From Stenocarpella maydis (lineage: Eukaryota; Ascomycota; Sordariomycetes; Diaporthales; Diaporthaceae): 64,000 bases of DNA. The notes under the pieces are model-generated. The model was not told where the DNA came from. It saw nothing but the letters and a program-made list of their open reading frames with translations, and did not search any database. Shown piece by piece: positions 34,998 to 47,600 of the stretch (positions within the stretch are counted from its first letter, which is position 1; every line of letters starts with the position of its first letter). The stretch lies in NCBI GenBank assembly GCA_002270565.1, contig NQMI01000008.1:252807-316806 (forward strand), read 5' to 3'. A program made the position numbers and the translations under genes.

Positions 34998-37900
34998 TCA
35001 CGACCCTCGTGATCCCTGGTAATGGCGCCCGGCCGTGAAGTCATAATCTGTGAAGTTGATAGGAGAATAGTCGAACCAGTTTTCGTCGCCCATCCACTGA
35101 TCAGTCCCGGACGATGAACCGAATGTGGCGTTGGCGCGGATGCCCCTTTCCAAGACGGACCAGTCGATCGTTTCCATTGCGTCTGTCGCTTCTGGCACCC
35201 ACGTGGCTTCCACGCCGGGGTCAGCTGTCACAGGTCCGCTCGCGAAGCCGTATTGTTTCACTTGCGGTTGCGGCGCGGGCCACGTGTTGAATGCGCCCGG
35301 GCCCGGCACGGGTGACACTGGGCGTGAATGGTCAGTCCTGGGGTTCGCAACGGTCACCGAGGGCTGGGGTTTGGTCCAGTCTTGGCCCACGAGGTGCCGC
35401 CTACCGTCGATTCTTAAGCTGTCCAGGGACGGGCCAAAGGATACTTGACCGGGCTCGGGATGCCTCGGAAATTGTACTTCGTGCAGCATCGATACGAAAT
35501 CACCCTTGGCGGCACGGCTCCTCTCGATCTTGCGAAACATGACGGCGAGGACCTCTGGCGCCTTTTCCACCTCTGGCGCAGCTATAGCAACCTCCGTCCA
35601 GATGCGGTACGATCGTTTTAGCGCTTCCATAAGCTGCGTCTTGCTCGGCAGGACCGTGTCCTTTCTTGTCCAGTCGAAGTCGCCGCCGGGCTCGGCGTAG
35701 TGGTCGTTCTGGATGACGAGGTAGACGACCATGGCCGCGAGCAAGAGGTCGTGCATGGCGAGGCTCGACACGAACCATCCGTTCTGGCTCAGCATACCAC
35801 CGGGCTTCGCCGCCTCGAAGATTGTGTTCTGGTACTCCAGCAGCGCGAGCGCCGCCAGCAGGCACCTCCGTCTCGAGTAGTCATGCTCCCCCCTGGGCGC
35901 CTTCTCGACCAGGTACCGCCTGTGCAGGACGCATATGGACTTGTGATAGAGCGCCGCGATGCCGAACCGCTGGACCACCTGAGATGGGGGCTCATTCACG
36001 CACTCATCCAGCGGCCGGACCTTCATGAGGTCCGGCATGGCATCAAAGTTTGCCGCCAGCTGCGTGTCCAGATCCACGACCTCGTCGTAGCTGGGCTCTT
36101 TCAGCGCATGTGCCTGCCTCGCCACGAGCCCGAACAAGTTGCAGAGCCCGGCTCTGAAGGTAGGGTATGTCGTGTTGGTGTACTCTGTATCTGGTCTCGC
36201 CGGCGGCAGTTCCTTGACGTTCTCATCAAAATCCTCGTCCCTGAGATTCCCTGGTGGCAGAGTATCGCTCTCAATACCGTGGATCACTAGGAAAGTGTCA
36301 GGCTCCACATCCACAGACCGTTGAGGCAAAGAAAGATTCGAGGTGTGGCCCTGGAAGACACCTCGGTCCCACTCCGAGCGGCTTGGGATCCCGCGCTTCT
36401 TGTATGCTGAGGATGACTACTCGAGACCAGCTTCGAAGGATAGGAGAATCGCCCAATTTCTCAGGATCACTTACTACTAGGCAGGCCCAGGTGAAATGAC
36501 ACTATCAGGTCCATCTGAATGGCCTGGTTCCACAACCGCCGGCCCATCTCGGCCTCGAAGGGCGAGAGCGGCGACCCAGGGAGCTTCGTCGCGTCGCGAT
36601 GCAGGCCCATCTTGAGCATGGTACGGATACAGACGCCCGAAAGCAGGTAGCAATTCATCTGCGACGTGCGGTTGACGAGGAACTCGGCCTCGACGTACAG
36701 CACCAATGGAGCGCACGTCAGCGGGCCCGGGGCCGTGATACGAGTCGAGTAAGTCAGGGCAGCCCCGGCGGCGGCGCGGTACCGGCGGAAGCGCTGCATA
36801 GGCGTTAGCGGGATGTTGTCCGCGGCGAGCTCGTGCGGCGCCATGAAGTTGCTGAAGAAGATGCCCAGCGTCAGGACCATATACAGCAGGGCGATCAGGT
36901 TCATATCGACACTGGGCGAAGCCGGGTTCGCCCAGAATTCGTTGTACTGTTGTCAAGCCTTGTCAGTACTGGCTGTGTCTTATCGCAGATGCCCACCACT
37001 GGGCGCTTTCTGGACTACAGGACAAGGACCAAGGGGGGTTCACGCATACAAATCTGCCGAACATCGGCCTGTGGACAACGTCTGCCAGGCTCTGCCGTCA
37101 GCACACCTCTCTTGGAGACCGACCGGGGGAAACAAACAACGGCACGGAGGGGGCCCACGCACGCTGAGAGGCCGAGTCCGCGGCGAAGTATCGCATGACC
37201 AAGCGGTCGGCGATGTGCTTGGGTGGCAGCAGGTCCAAGAGGTCCTGCCTGCTCCTGGGCGACGCCCTGTCCCCTATGAGCATCGCGGTCGAGTCCCCAT
37301 CGGTGAAGCTCTCGGGCGAGTCGCCCTCCATCTCCGGGCTGGCTCCCTCGTGGTCAAAGTAGCACTTGAGGTCCTCGATCTGTGAGGCACACACCGCGTC
37401 AGCAATCCCGAGATTTTGTACCCTCCGCAATAATCCCTCGTACGTACCATAGGGGCGGCGGTGAACCCGCCCACCCCCCACAAATCATCACATGAAGGCA
37501 CGAACTGGAGGCCAAAAAACAAAAAAAATTAAAAAAATAAAATAAAATCTCCACATGGCCATGAAATGGCGTAGCCCCCACGTAGGTGGGGTTTCCTCCC
37601 CTCGCCCCGGCGTCCCTGATGACTTGGCCCCGCAAGGCCGACGACGATGAGGCAGAAGCGGACCTGCCGCCGCCCGCCGCCGTGCGGTCCGGGGAGGGCT
37701 CCGACACGCTGGGGCCGCCGCCGCCGCCGCCCTCGTCGAGTATCTTGCGGACCATGCCCTCGAGCCTCCTAAGCCGGGCGGCCATGCTCTCGGTGGGCCT
37801 CTCCTTGACCGGCCTGGGCGCGTACTTGCAGAGGTTGGCACGGGACTTCTTGAGGCAGTTCGTGCATGGCCTTTGTAAGTGTGGTGATTGTTAGCCTTTG

Positions 37901-38283
37901 TTAATATTTGGAAGTGAGATTTTCTCCAGGGGGGGGGGTGGATTGTTAGTCGTATATTCTGTGTCACCGTCTACGTAACTGAGAGCTAGAGAAGATTCCT
38001 GGTCTCTTGACGTTCCATTAAAGGGAAAACAAAAAGGGGGGGGGGGACGACATAGGCATAAACCACACAAGTTATGTATAACCTGGAACTTTTATTTCAA
38101 GAAACAACACTGGTTGGATCACGATATAGAAAAATTGGGAACCCACACTGCTCTGTCACACTTCAGCTTTGACACCCGGCACGGCGCACACGAGAGGAGG
38201 ACCCTCGACCTCTTTGGCGGAGGCGTGTCCCCTACGCCGGCTGCTTGCCTGCTGCTCGCCTGGCCCGAATTATCCTCACCCAT
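34998..38283 (-). CDS. Zn2Cys6 binuclear cluster transcription factor
   Basis: Nuclear regulator with an N-terminal C6 zinc cluster and a fungal-specific transcription factor middle domain. Minus-strand exons: 38283..38147, 37870..about 37582 (37555 is an alternative end), 37379..37163, 37081..37050, 36946..36475, 36286..34998 (about 812 aa). The zinc cluster is split by the 276-bp first intron: exon 1 gives CAPCRVSKLKCDRA and exon 2 PCTNCLKKSRANLC, restoring C-X2-C-X6-C-X5-C-X2-C-X8-C. A basic linker, then MAARLRRLEGMVRKI (coiled coil), follow. Middle-domain blocks: LLPPKHIADRLVMRYF, HVVHRPMFGRF|YNEFWANP across a 32-nt mini-exon, MGRRLWNQAIQMDLIVSFHL and GLPSMIHGIESDTLPPGNL across the last intron, with ATG (Met) formed at the junction. 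Targets unknown. The exon 2/3 border is uncertain; the rest closes frame well. Confidence 0.85.
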
Positions 38284-39335
38284 TGCGTCTCGTAGTTAAG
38301 AGAAGACTTGTTTTAAAAAAAGAAAAAGAAGAAAAAAAAGAAACCCCGACAAACCCAACAAAGACTAAAAAGAAGCAGGTGCGTCTCAACGACGGAGGGT
38401 TCTCGTGTCACTCTCCGTCTTCCTTTTGCTGCGCCCGTCTCGGTCTCAGGGGTAACAAAGGCCACCAAGTAAGCAGGCGTGCCCAGTGAAATGCCCTCCG
38501 GCGGCCCGGGATTGCCAAGAAGCGCGAGCTGTGCGGAGGTTTGCGATGCGGCGACTATGCGTGCTGCGGACAAGATATGCGCGTTTCTCGGGGCCGCTTT
38601 GTTTTCGTGTGAGGGGTGTGCGACTCCTTGTGTTTGAAGACGTGCAGATATTATCACGGCGACCTTTTCACGCGAGAGGTGAGATTTGAGTTTGGGATTG
38701 GCCTAGCTAGCCGCAGAGGACGCGTGACAAGGCCTCGCTGCCTTCAGCTGGCCCCAGGGCTCGAGCTCGCATGAGTAAGCCGGCCAGAAAGGGACAAGGC
38801 CGTCTTACAGCTGATCCCCGGGGCATCGTTTTTGGGCTGGGATGCTATCACTGATATGTGAAATTTGATCGCTACCACTTTGCTAACAGGTCCATCCTGA
38901 CTGAAATTTGCTGGCTCACAGGCCACTGCGCGCCGATATGTCCTTCCGGTGAGCCCTGGCCCTGGTGTTTGTGGCTTCGCAAATGAACGTGCGTTTGCCG
39001 CTCGTATCTGCCGTCAGATACCACCCAGTGCGGTGCCGACTTGCTCTCAACCGCTCTCCCTTGGCCGTGGTGGCTGATTTTGAGCCCCCGGTTTGACCCA
39101 CTCTGCGAGTTCCGCGGAGACTACAAGGCTCCTACAATCCGCCTGATCCTCCGTCATTCCTCCAGGATAGTTCGTGCAGCCCTGAGGAATAAAAACCTTG
39201 TGCGCTCACGGCCGGCCGCTGCTCATCCGAGTTCGCCCTGGGAAGCCACCAGGCAATAACTTCGTTTCCATCTCAGTCTCCTGGGCAACACGGCTGATTT
39301 GGGTATCATAAAATCCTCTTCCTGCTATCTCCGGC
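38284..39335. other. Intergenic between Zn2Cys6 gene and fcf1
   Basis: About 1.05 kb, serving as promoter of the Zn2Cys6 gene and 3' flank of fcf1 (both leftward). An A/G-rich tract lies at 38313-38345. No gene or RNA recognised. Confidence 0.5.
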
Positions 39336-40374
39336 TCAGGTCGAAAATGAGTCTGGGAGCCTCTCGATGACATACTTGCCGCGGCCGACAGAGATTATGG
39401 GGACACCGGGAATCTTTCGCAGCCTGCGTTTCAGGTCTCGATCGTTGGTGGCGACAATGTAGATGCGGTTCTTCATACACCTGTCCACGATGCCTATGCG
39501 CTTCAAGTCAGTCTCCTTGGTCGCCGGCACGATTGTGGAAGTGTCGTTCGACATACAGTCATCTGCGTACGTGCCGCTGTGCACGGTATCGCAGGGCAGG
39601 CGCTTCCACCTCTCGTCCCTCGATATTCGGAGAGCAATCCTGTATTTTGGCCCAAGCTTCTCCAGCTCAGCCATCTGTGTTTCAATGTCAGTCAGTCGCA
39701 TTCCCCTGCACGGAGATGGTGGGACATGGGGGGAGGGGGATACCAACCACGCACGACGTGATCAATACATCACACTTGGCGTAAAGAGCGTCCATCAGGC
39801 CGTCGAGCATCTCGATCTTGCGCGAAACAGTCTGCAGGATGCGAGATTAGCGAAAGCGAACAGTACCATAGAAAAAACCACGGTAAAGTCACGGCACGCA
39901 CATGTGAGAGGAAGTTGGTGTCCACGATGACCTGGTAAGGCGGGACAAGCGCCTCGTCTGAAAGGAGTCAGCTATCCGGGGCACCGAGGCAGGCCTATTC
40001 GGGCGGAGCTTGTATACGGAGACTGCTTACTGTGTTGGAAGAACATGGACGAGGGCACCTGTGGGATCTCGCGGACTGCGTGTGGTGTATGTGGTCAGCG
40101 TCGTAGTCGAGGACGGAGATGAAGACTCGGTGGTCCGGGGCACAGCGGTGGGGGGGCGGGAGGACATACTGAGCTCTCCATTTACCGCGGCCTTCTTCTT
40201 TGCTTCTTGGACCTTGTCGGCCTTGTCACGGTTCTCCTTGAGCCTGTCATCGCGTTTGCCGATTACTCGCTTGGTTTGCTGTTGGGCACACCTGGTCAGC
40301 GTCGGGAACTGGGTTGTGAAAAGTTGGCGGGCGAGACTGACCGCGAACTTTCTGGTCTTCTTGGCGACGCCCAT
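39336..40374 (-). CDS. fcf1: rRNA-processing protein FCF1 (PIN domain, SSU processome)
   Basis: Essential nucleolar PIN-domain protein of the SSU processome, needed for early 18S rRNA cleavages. Seven minus-strand exons: 40374..40342, 40278..40170, 40075..40031, 39957..39902, 39831..39748, 39674..39557, 39493..39336 (200 aa; yeast is 189). Joined sequence: MGVAKKTRKFA|QTKRVIGKRD; NGEL|IREIPQVPSSMFFQH|NEALVPPYQVIVDTNFLSH, where VDTNF is the PIN acidic motif; SRKIEMLDGLMDALYAKCD; MAELEKLGPKYRIALRISRD; GTYADDC|IVDRCMKNRIYIVATN; DRDLKRRLRKIPGVPIISV; KYVIERLPDSFST. The sixth intron is needed to join ADDC to IVDRC. Introns are 63-107 bp, and two donors are less usual (GTCAGT, GTTGGT). Head-to-head with the CSI2-like gene, 1.27 kb away. 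Confidence 0.93.
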
Positions 40375-41643
40375 TCTTGAAGCTTGTCTAGGTCGAGTAT
40401 GGGCGATATGTTGTTGTTGTGCGTGGGGTGGGTTATGTATGGCCGGCAAACAGGTAGGTGCGAGCAGGTCAAGGATTAAAAATTGAGATGGATCCGACTC
40501 TGGGTCGGTAGCGGATCGGCAGCCGGACGGGGGACCGCGGGGCATGCTGCTGTGGTCTGTGCGCAGGGTGCAGAGTCTGGCTGAGCTACACTACATCATC
40601 CTGGTGTACGGAGTACTATGTAGACGTCCCTCTGCAGCTACTATCATGTACTGGGTTAGCGGCAGAAGGGCTTCTCCAGCAGTGCGTTACATGCAAGAGC
40701 GCCCCGGCTGTCAGCCCGTCAGCTTGTACGACCAGCGACCGAGATCAACATGAGCAGCACCACAAGGCGCATTCCACGTCAACATCGATGTTTTGCACAG
40801 TATGCAGACCATGCAGAGTTTCTGTTGTTTGGGTGCTGTGTGTGACGAAACTGGGTGGCAGACTAGGAGAGAACTCCATGGATAACAGGACGGTTTCTGT
40901 GGGCGCTTCTGTAGTCCAGTCTTGGTGTACACGAGACAGGGTGGAGATGCCATGGTGGGCCAAACGAGAAGTACCGACTTGTGGTATCTATGTATTATCC
41001 CGGTGTGAGTGCCGTGCTTTAGTACCCCGTACTCGGTACCGAGTACCTAGTCTTGTATGCCCAGGTGTATGGAGTACTGCCCGAGATGGAATGTAGACCC
41101 CCTTTTCTGCCTGCAACCTTGGCTGCTGCTAATCCTGTTCCTGGTATGCTTGCTGTGGCAGTGTGGGTGCTTCCTTCCAGCCCTGACTTGACTGCTGCTG
41201 CCCCGAGGGTCCCTTTCTCGATTTTTGCCTGTCACTTTGGCTGCGGATCCCATTTCCCTCTCCACTTCTCCCCAGATTCCATCACCCAGGGTTTGTCGCC
41301 TTGAACTGAACAAACGGCGGCGACGACAGCAACAACAATAACAGCAAGGCCCTTTTTGGTGTTTTTTTTGGCTCGTCAAATATTCCACTCCCGTCCAAGC
41401 CTGTCTCTTTGTCTGACAGTGCGACGTCGCCGTCCCTACCACTACACCACCACCACCACCACCACCAGTCACGCGCACCAACACGCCGTCCTCCCGCACA
41501 CAAGTCCAACCACGGCGTCAACGTGGATCGCACGACCCAGCTAGCTCTTCGCACAAAAGCTTTGTGTTCGTCCGTCCAAATACGGTGCACCACCACTCCA
41601 ATAGTTCACACGTGGATTCCGGCTGCACCACTGCTCAGCAAGC
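40375..41643. promoter_or_regulatory. Divergent fcf1/csi2 upstream region
   Basis: 1.27 kb containing both promoters. The palindrome-like TACGGAGTAC is at 40607-40616 and a dense GTAC-rich patch (GTACTCGGTACCGAGTAC) at 41029-41046. A CAC-rich run (41442-41467) lies upstream of the csi2 ATG. No TATA box is obvious. Confidence 0.4.
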
Positions 41644-42774
41644 ATGAGGAGGTCGCGGCTTTCACTGAAGCGCTTGCTGCTTCTGTCCACCACCCTCACG
41701 CTGTCGCTCCTGACCACTGGCGCTCTGGCTCAGGATGATGCGACCACTTCGGCAGCAAACACCGCAACTGCCACTGCCACTGAACAGATGCCCACCTTAG
41801 GCCAGACGTCGGCCAACGATGGCGGCTCCAGCACGTCGACCTCCTCGTCCGAAGAAACCGCCACCAGCGATATGCCGAGCCTGTCTACGGGTGACGGTGA
41901 TTCTGGCGTCAACCCGGACATGCCCACCCTCAGCACCCCCTCGGCCGGGAACGCCGCCATTCCCACGTACCCTGCGCCGAGCGTACCCCCAACCCAGAAT
42001 GCCCCCTTCATGCAGGTCTCCACCCTGCCTGACGGCACCGTCTTCATCTGTGTCGGTGCTGTGCTGGGCGCTTTTGCCCTCGCCCTCCTGCTGTGGCGCG
42101 CCATCATCGCCTGCTTGCTCCACCGTTCCGTCAAGAAGGCCGCCATGGCCCAGCATCTTGGCAACGACAAGGCCGCCTTCCCCGCGCCCCCCGCCCCGTT
42201 CTACAAGTACACCGATCAGGACTCGTCACAAAATGTCAATTCCGGACGAGGTGCGCGCAGGACCACGAGGGGCCCCATCCCGTCCGCGACACCTTCCCAG
42301 ACGCACCTCTTCTTCTCGCCGACCGCCGGCGGCGCCGGCGGCAACCGGGATTCGGTCCACCGTGATAATCCAAACCGGGACTCGTCGTACAGGGACTCGC
42401 GCTTCCTGCCCTCGGGGTTCTACGCCGCAGGCACCGCCTCCCAACAGAATGTCGAGGGTCACGGCCACAGCCAGTCTATCAGCATGTCCAACCTGAGGCC
42501 CGACTCTCGCGGGCACCCCCGCGCCGTGTCCAGCCACAGCCCTCCCGAGTCTCCCGGCTTTGGGCCTCAGAGGGCACCCCTGCACCGGAGCAACATGAGC
42601 AGTAGTAGCGTCAACCTCAACGCACCGCCACAAGGCGGACGGGCGCCGAGTGCCTTCCTGGACGACCTACTTGGTGAACACCCGGAGATGTTCCCACCTC
42701 AGGGGACAACGCCCGAGCCCAGACCGGGGCCTCCCAATACCAACCATCCGTACCGGCAGAGCGGGCGCTTCTAG
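41644..42774 (+). CDS. csi2: CSI2-like single-pass membrane protein
   Basis: Intronless 376-aa protein. A signal peptide (basic [10 protein letters not shown], then a Leu/Thr-rich core ending GALA) occupies about residues 1-29. A Ser/Thr/Pro-rich, probably O-mannosylated outer segment follows, with repeated MPTLS/MPSLS motifs. The conserved block [20 protein letters not shown] runs into the only membrane helix (about residues 132-157) and [12 protein letters not shown]. The cytoplasmic tail is long, Ser/Pro/Gly-rich and disordered, ending [10 protein letters not shown]. The helix and its flanks match the fungal CSI2 family; in yeast CSI2 is linked to chitin synthesis, though its mechanism is not settled. 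The ATG at 41644 gives the signal peptide directly. Confidence 0.8.
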   Translation: MRRSRLSLKRLLLLSTTLTLSLLTTGALAQDDATTSAANTATATATEQMPTLGQTSANDGGSSTSTSSSEETATSDMPSLSTGDGDSGVNPDMPTLSTPSAGNAAIPTYPAPSVPPTQNAPFMQVSTLPDGTVFICVGAVLGAFALALLLWRAIIACLLHRSVKKAAMAQHLGNDKAAFPAPPAPFYKYTDQDSSQNVNSGRGARRTTRGPIPSATPSQTHLFFSPTAGGAGGNRDSVHRDNPNRDSSYRDSRFLPSGFYAAGTASQQNVEGHGHSQSISMSNLRPDSRGHPRAVSSHSPPESPGFGPQRAPLHRSNMSSSSVNLNAPPQGGRAPSAFLDDLLGEHPEMFPPQGTTPEPRPGPPNTNHPYRQSGRF

Positions 42775-43257
42775 TCGGACGCCCCTGTCCCTTGCCTGGA
42801 CTCAAAACTGTCAAAGGTTTCGGAACAGAGCGGGGAATCCCACGATGCGGTGACGGCAGCAGTACGAGACGAACGCACGGACCTGGCTGTAAATGATAGC
42901 GAGGAGACTCGGTGTATGAGGGAATAATTTCTTCAATATCGACACGCGGCGTGGCTGGGGGCATCGCACGGCGGATAAGAGCATCATGAGGCCTGATGGT
43001 ATGACGACCACAAGATTCATGCTTTTTACATGCCTCCAATGGCAAAGGCGCAGGCACATTGTTCGCTGGAGCAAAGGGGGCTTTTCTGACTTGATACTGG
43101 CATTTGAGAATGGCGTTCAGGGACATTTGGGAACAAATCAAGCATCGGCTTGGCTCGGTTTACTTTTCTTGCGTATTAACTTTGAACAAAAAAGAAACTT
43201 GGCATGTTACTGCCTCCACTACCACCACCACCACTACTACTACCACCACCACCACCG

Positions 43258-43294
<37 letters not shown>

Positions 43295-43338
43295 CTCCAC
43301 TACCACCACCACCACTACTACTACCACCACCACCACCG

Positions 43339-43434
<96 letters not shown>

Positions 43435-44623
43435 ATGATATTATTTCTTCTTCTGTTAAGACCCGCGTTTTGTGCCCGAGTTGCTTCACGCTGACCATAC
43501 CCATGCTCAATCTTCGTGGGGAGCGAGCTGTTCAGGTTCAAAATAAGCGAAAAGCATGGGGTCATTTTGGGTGTGGCTTAGGCCCCGTCGAGCATGCGAT
43601 GCGCGATTGACACCTGCCAGATGCCAGATGCCACTCAGATGCGCGGCAACAAGCAGCACCAACCACCCTCACGTCGCACACGCACCATCTAAACAGCATC
43701 ATAGAGTGTGACGAGCAAGGCCCGCCCTGTCCTTATCCCCTATGTCTAAGTCTGCTTCGGTCTAGCCCAAAAAAGAAACAACCCCTGGCTGCTGTTGCGT
43801 AAGTGATGGTAGTACCCGACTGTCACGTCATCGCCGTTGGTTCTTGTTACACGAGACCCGGCCGACGAGGATGGATGGTGGGAGAAGAAGAAAAAGCAAG
43901 CGGACCTGTGGGACGGTACTGAAGATGAGACGAAAGAAGAAGAAAAAGGAATGGAGGAAAAGGAATGTTTCCCGCACTGCTGGTGCACCGTCTTCGCGGT
44001 GACGGTGGACGGACGGACTGGCTATTGGTGGTGGATTAATTATCACGACACGCACAGCTTGTATGGCAACATTATCCATCCGTCCTCCCCGCCATCCTCC
44101 CACACTCTGCCTTCGCATCCTGACCGGGGATTTGCGTCTCTCAGCCCATTCCTATTACAAATCCATGCCCAGGGCAGCAGGGCAGCTATTACAATACAGG
44201 CTGGGAGGCAATGGCTCGACGGCCGCCATCCCGGACCGAGTTGATACAGTCAGGACCTGCCAACTTCTACAGCGAGCGCCGTGAGCATTTCTCGGTGCCA
44301 CACACATGACCCCAGATCATTGCGTACAATGTCAGTATCAACATTATGTATTTTGTTTCCTGCCACCCAAGAAAAATCTATACCGAGCCCATTAAATATC
44401 TACGTTTTCGCCCCATCATATATGTTTTCTTTTTCCTAGCCCAGCCGAGCACGGGGGAGAAAAAAAGAAAAGGGAGGGAGATCCAAAAAGGATATGCAAT
44501 GCCAGCTCAGATGGTGAATGCATGCCTGCAGGACAAACCCCTCGCGAAATGATGTGATGATAGCACCGGCGCTCTCGTGGGCTCTCCCAGGCGGCGGCAA
44601 GACCCCAGCTCAGCCCACCGGAA
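42775..44623. other. Intergenic between convergent csi2 and YOR1-like genes
   Basis: About 1.85 kb dominated by the complex trinucleotide repeat at 43213-43434. The rest has short ORFs, an A/G-rich stretch at 43880-43965 and the YOR1-like 3' region. No RNA gene recognised. Confidence 0.5.
43213..43434. repeat. ACC/ACT trinucleotide array with an 81-bp higher-order duplication
   Basis: A patterned block of CCTCCACT, ACC, ACT, ACC and GCC triplets (43213-43260) plus eleven ACT (43261-43293) is repeated from 43294 with the same internal order (period 81 bp). The second copy then runs into a longer pure ACT tract ending near 43434. Apparent poly-Thr, poly-Tyr, poly-Ser or poly-Val ORFs are readings of the repeat. 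Confidence 0.95.
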
Positions 44624-47600
44624 TCACGACTTCTCATCGTCCCAGCTCCTCACCCTCGCGACCTCACCGCCCTGCTGGGCCCCGCCCTCCTGCTCGGCAG
44701 CCCGGAGCCCCTCCCTCGCGCCGCGTATATCCTCCAGCCGGATCCCGCTGCGCTCGCACATGCCGCGGAAGATGCCGCCCTCGCGCGCCCACAGCTCGAG
44801 CGGCGGGCCCAGCTCGGCGATGCGGCCCTGGTCCATGACGCAGATGCGGTCGTACCCGATGATGGTGCGCAGCCGGTGCGCGATGCACAGCAGCGTCTTG
44901 CCCCTGAACCCGGAGGCGATGGTCGCCTGGATCTTGTCGTCCGTCTCCATGTCCACCGAGCTCGTCGCCTCGTCGCACACGATGATTTGGCTGCCGCGGA
45001 CGAGGGCGCGCGCGAGCGCCATCAGCTGCCGCTGGCCGAGGGAGAAGTTGAGGCCGTCCTCCTCGACGACGCTGTCGAGGTGGATCCGCGACGGGTCCTT
45101 GGTGGTGGGGGAGTCTGGTCCGCTCGCGCCCGCGGGCCCGCCGTCGCTCGGCACCAGGTCGGCCTGCCGCAGCGCCGACCACAGCTCCAGGTCGTCGTGC
45201 TCGTTGAAGGGGTCGAGGTTGCTGCGCACGGTGCCGCGGAACAGCGTCGGGTCCTGCGGGATGATGGCGAGGCGCCTGCGGAGGTCGTTGAGCCCGATGG
45301 TGGAGATGTCGATGCCGTCGATGGTGATGCGGCCCGACGAGATCTCCACCAGCCGGAACAGCGTGCTCATGATGGAGCTCTTGCCCGCACCCGTTCGCCC
45401 CACGATGCCTATGCGCTCCCCGCCGCGCACGTGCATGTCCAGCCCCTTGAGCACCAGCGGCAGGCCCTCGCGGTAGCACATCTCGACGTTGTCGAAGACG
45501 ATCTCGCCCTTCTCCGGCCAGGTCGGGCGAACCTCGATCGTGTGCAGCGGCGCCTCCTCCTCCAGCTGCGTGCCATAGTATCGCAGGCGCTCCACCGCGT
45601 TCATGCCATTTTCCACCTCGGCAAGCTGGCGTACTGTAAACTGGATCATCTGCACGATGGCGAGGATGTAGGACAGCACCAGGCCGGCGATCGAGGGCGC
45701 CACGCTGAACCGCTCCGTGACGACGAGGATGCCGGTCGTGAAGACCAAGGCATTACCGATGGCATCGAGGCGCACGGACAGCCAGCGCTGGTTGCTAAAT
45801 GTTAGGTAGTACGCAGCGTTCATCTCGTCGATGGCTGCCCGCAGGTCGTCGATGAACCGGTCTTTCAAGCCATATGCGCGAATCGAGGAGACCCCTGATA
45901 AGCCCTCGCCGAACTTGGCAAAGACGTTGGACCGGAGGACCGACTCGAAGCGCTTGACCTCGCGGGCCGAGGCGCGGTAGTAGCTTGTCGCGAAGAGGAA
46001 CAGGAAGAACAACGGCACCAGCGCGATGGCGAAGTAATGGAAGTAGGCGATGATTAGCGCAAAAGTCGACATGATGGCCGCCACAGAGAAGAAGTACATT
46101 CTCATGGCGTCGGACAGGTTGTTGTCCATGACGTCTACGTCCCGCGAGAAGCGGTTTGTGATGCGGCCTAGTGGGGTGGTGTCGAAAAAGGACATCGGGG
46201 CACGAAGGACCCGCGTGATGGCATCGCGCAGCATGCTCTTGGAGGCAGATGTGCCGACGATCGTCAGCGTTACCATGAAGCCGAACATGAGCATAACCTG
46301 CGTCGCGCCCAGGCCGGCGTAGATGCCGATGTACTGTCTGGTCGAAAGGCCATACTTGTTGGACGTCCACCACGAAAGCCACAGGCTGGTCATGATATTT
46401 GCGCCCTGCGCGATGCCAAGCAGCAGAAAGATTAGGAAAGCATTGAACAGCGAGCCCGACGCGCGGACGTAGGCGGCATATACCGACCACGGAACGCTCG
46501 CCACGGCGCGCTCTTCGCTCTGCATCAGGGACTTCCCCCTCTTCTTCTTCTTGCCCTTGGCCTCATTGGCATCGGGCATCTGGGCCACCTCGTCGCCTTC
46601 CTCCTTCTCCTCCAGCGCCGTCGACTCCATGAGCTGCTGGAAGCCGGCGTGCCCCCTCATGAGGTTGTCGAAGGTGTCGATAGCCTGGATGCGGCCCTGG
46701 TCCATCCAGATGATCCTGTCGCACCGGTTGAGAACCCACAGTTGGTGGGTCGCCAGGATCCTGCACTTGTCCTTGAGGAGGCCGGTGATGGCATTATCGA
46801 ATATGTGTCGGCCCACGTGGGCGTCGACGGCACTAAGCGGGTCGTCCATTAGGATGATATCGGCATCGAAGTAGATGGCCCGGGCAATGTTCAAGCGCTG
46901 TTTTTGGCCGCCCGAAATGGTGATACCTCTCTCACCAATCTCGGTCAAGTCGCCGTTGGGCAGCATTTCCAGATCGGGTTCGAGAGCACAGCTGTGGCTT
47001 GTCAGTCACGGTATATACTGTCTAGTCGTCCACGCTGTTTGGCTGGGACGAGTACGGCAATAGCAACAGGCATGTCTAGGTAGGTCTCTTTGCTAAGACG
47101 CATTCTGGCCGTCCATAGGAGTCGACTTACGCCTTGATGACTTCCTTGTACCAGGAACGATCCATGTCCTTCCCGAACAGGATGTTGTTCTTTACAGTCT
47201 GTTTCATTCTATGGTCAGCAAACTCGGACACTAACATCTCACACAGGAAGACCACAACCAAGGGCGCGAAGCCCCAAAAGAGTGTCCCGGGGGTGGGGAT
47301 CCGCTAACCGTGTTCTGGATCCAGGCATATTGCGGGCAAAAAGCCCTCGATGCACCAAGCACCACCTCGCCGCTGGTCTTGCGCATGTCTCCAGCCAGCG
47401 CGGCAAGCAGCGAGGTCTTGCCGCTACCCACGGTGCCGATGACGGCGACCAGCTCGTTCCTGCCGATCTCGAAGTCGATGTCGTGCAGTTTGAAGGGCTC
47501 GCGCTCCTCCACCAGGGTGCTTCCATTGTCGCCCACGCTGGCGCTCTGTGGCGGGGTCGGTATGTCCTTCTCCTTAGGAGGGGCCGTCTTTCCGTCCGGC

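Noticed and set aside
43104..43610. ORFs of poly-Thr, poly-Tyr, poly-Ser or poly-Val
   Set aside because: Readings of the ACC/ACT repeat array in different frames; no independent coding signal.
44577..45805. Long plus-strand ORFs
   Set aside because: Antisense to the second nucleotide-binding domain of the YOR1-like gene.
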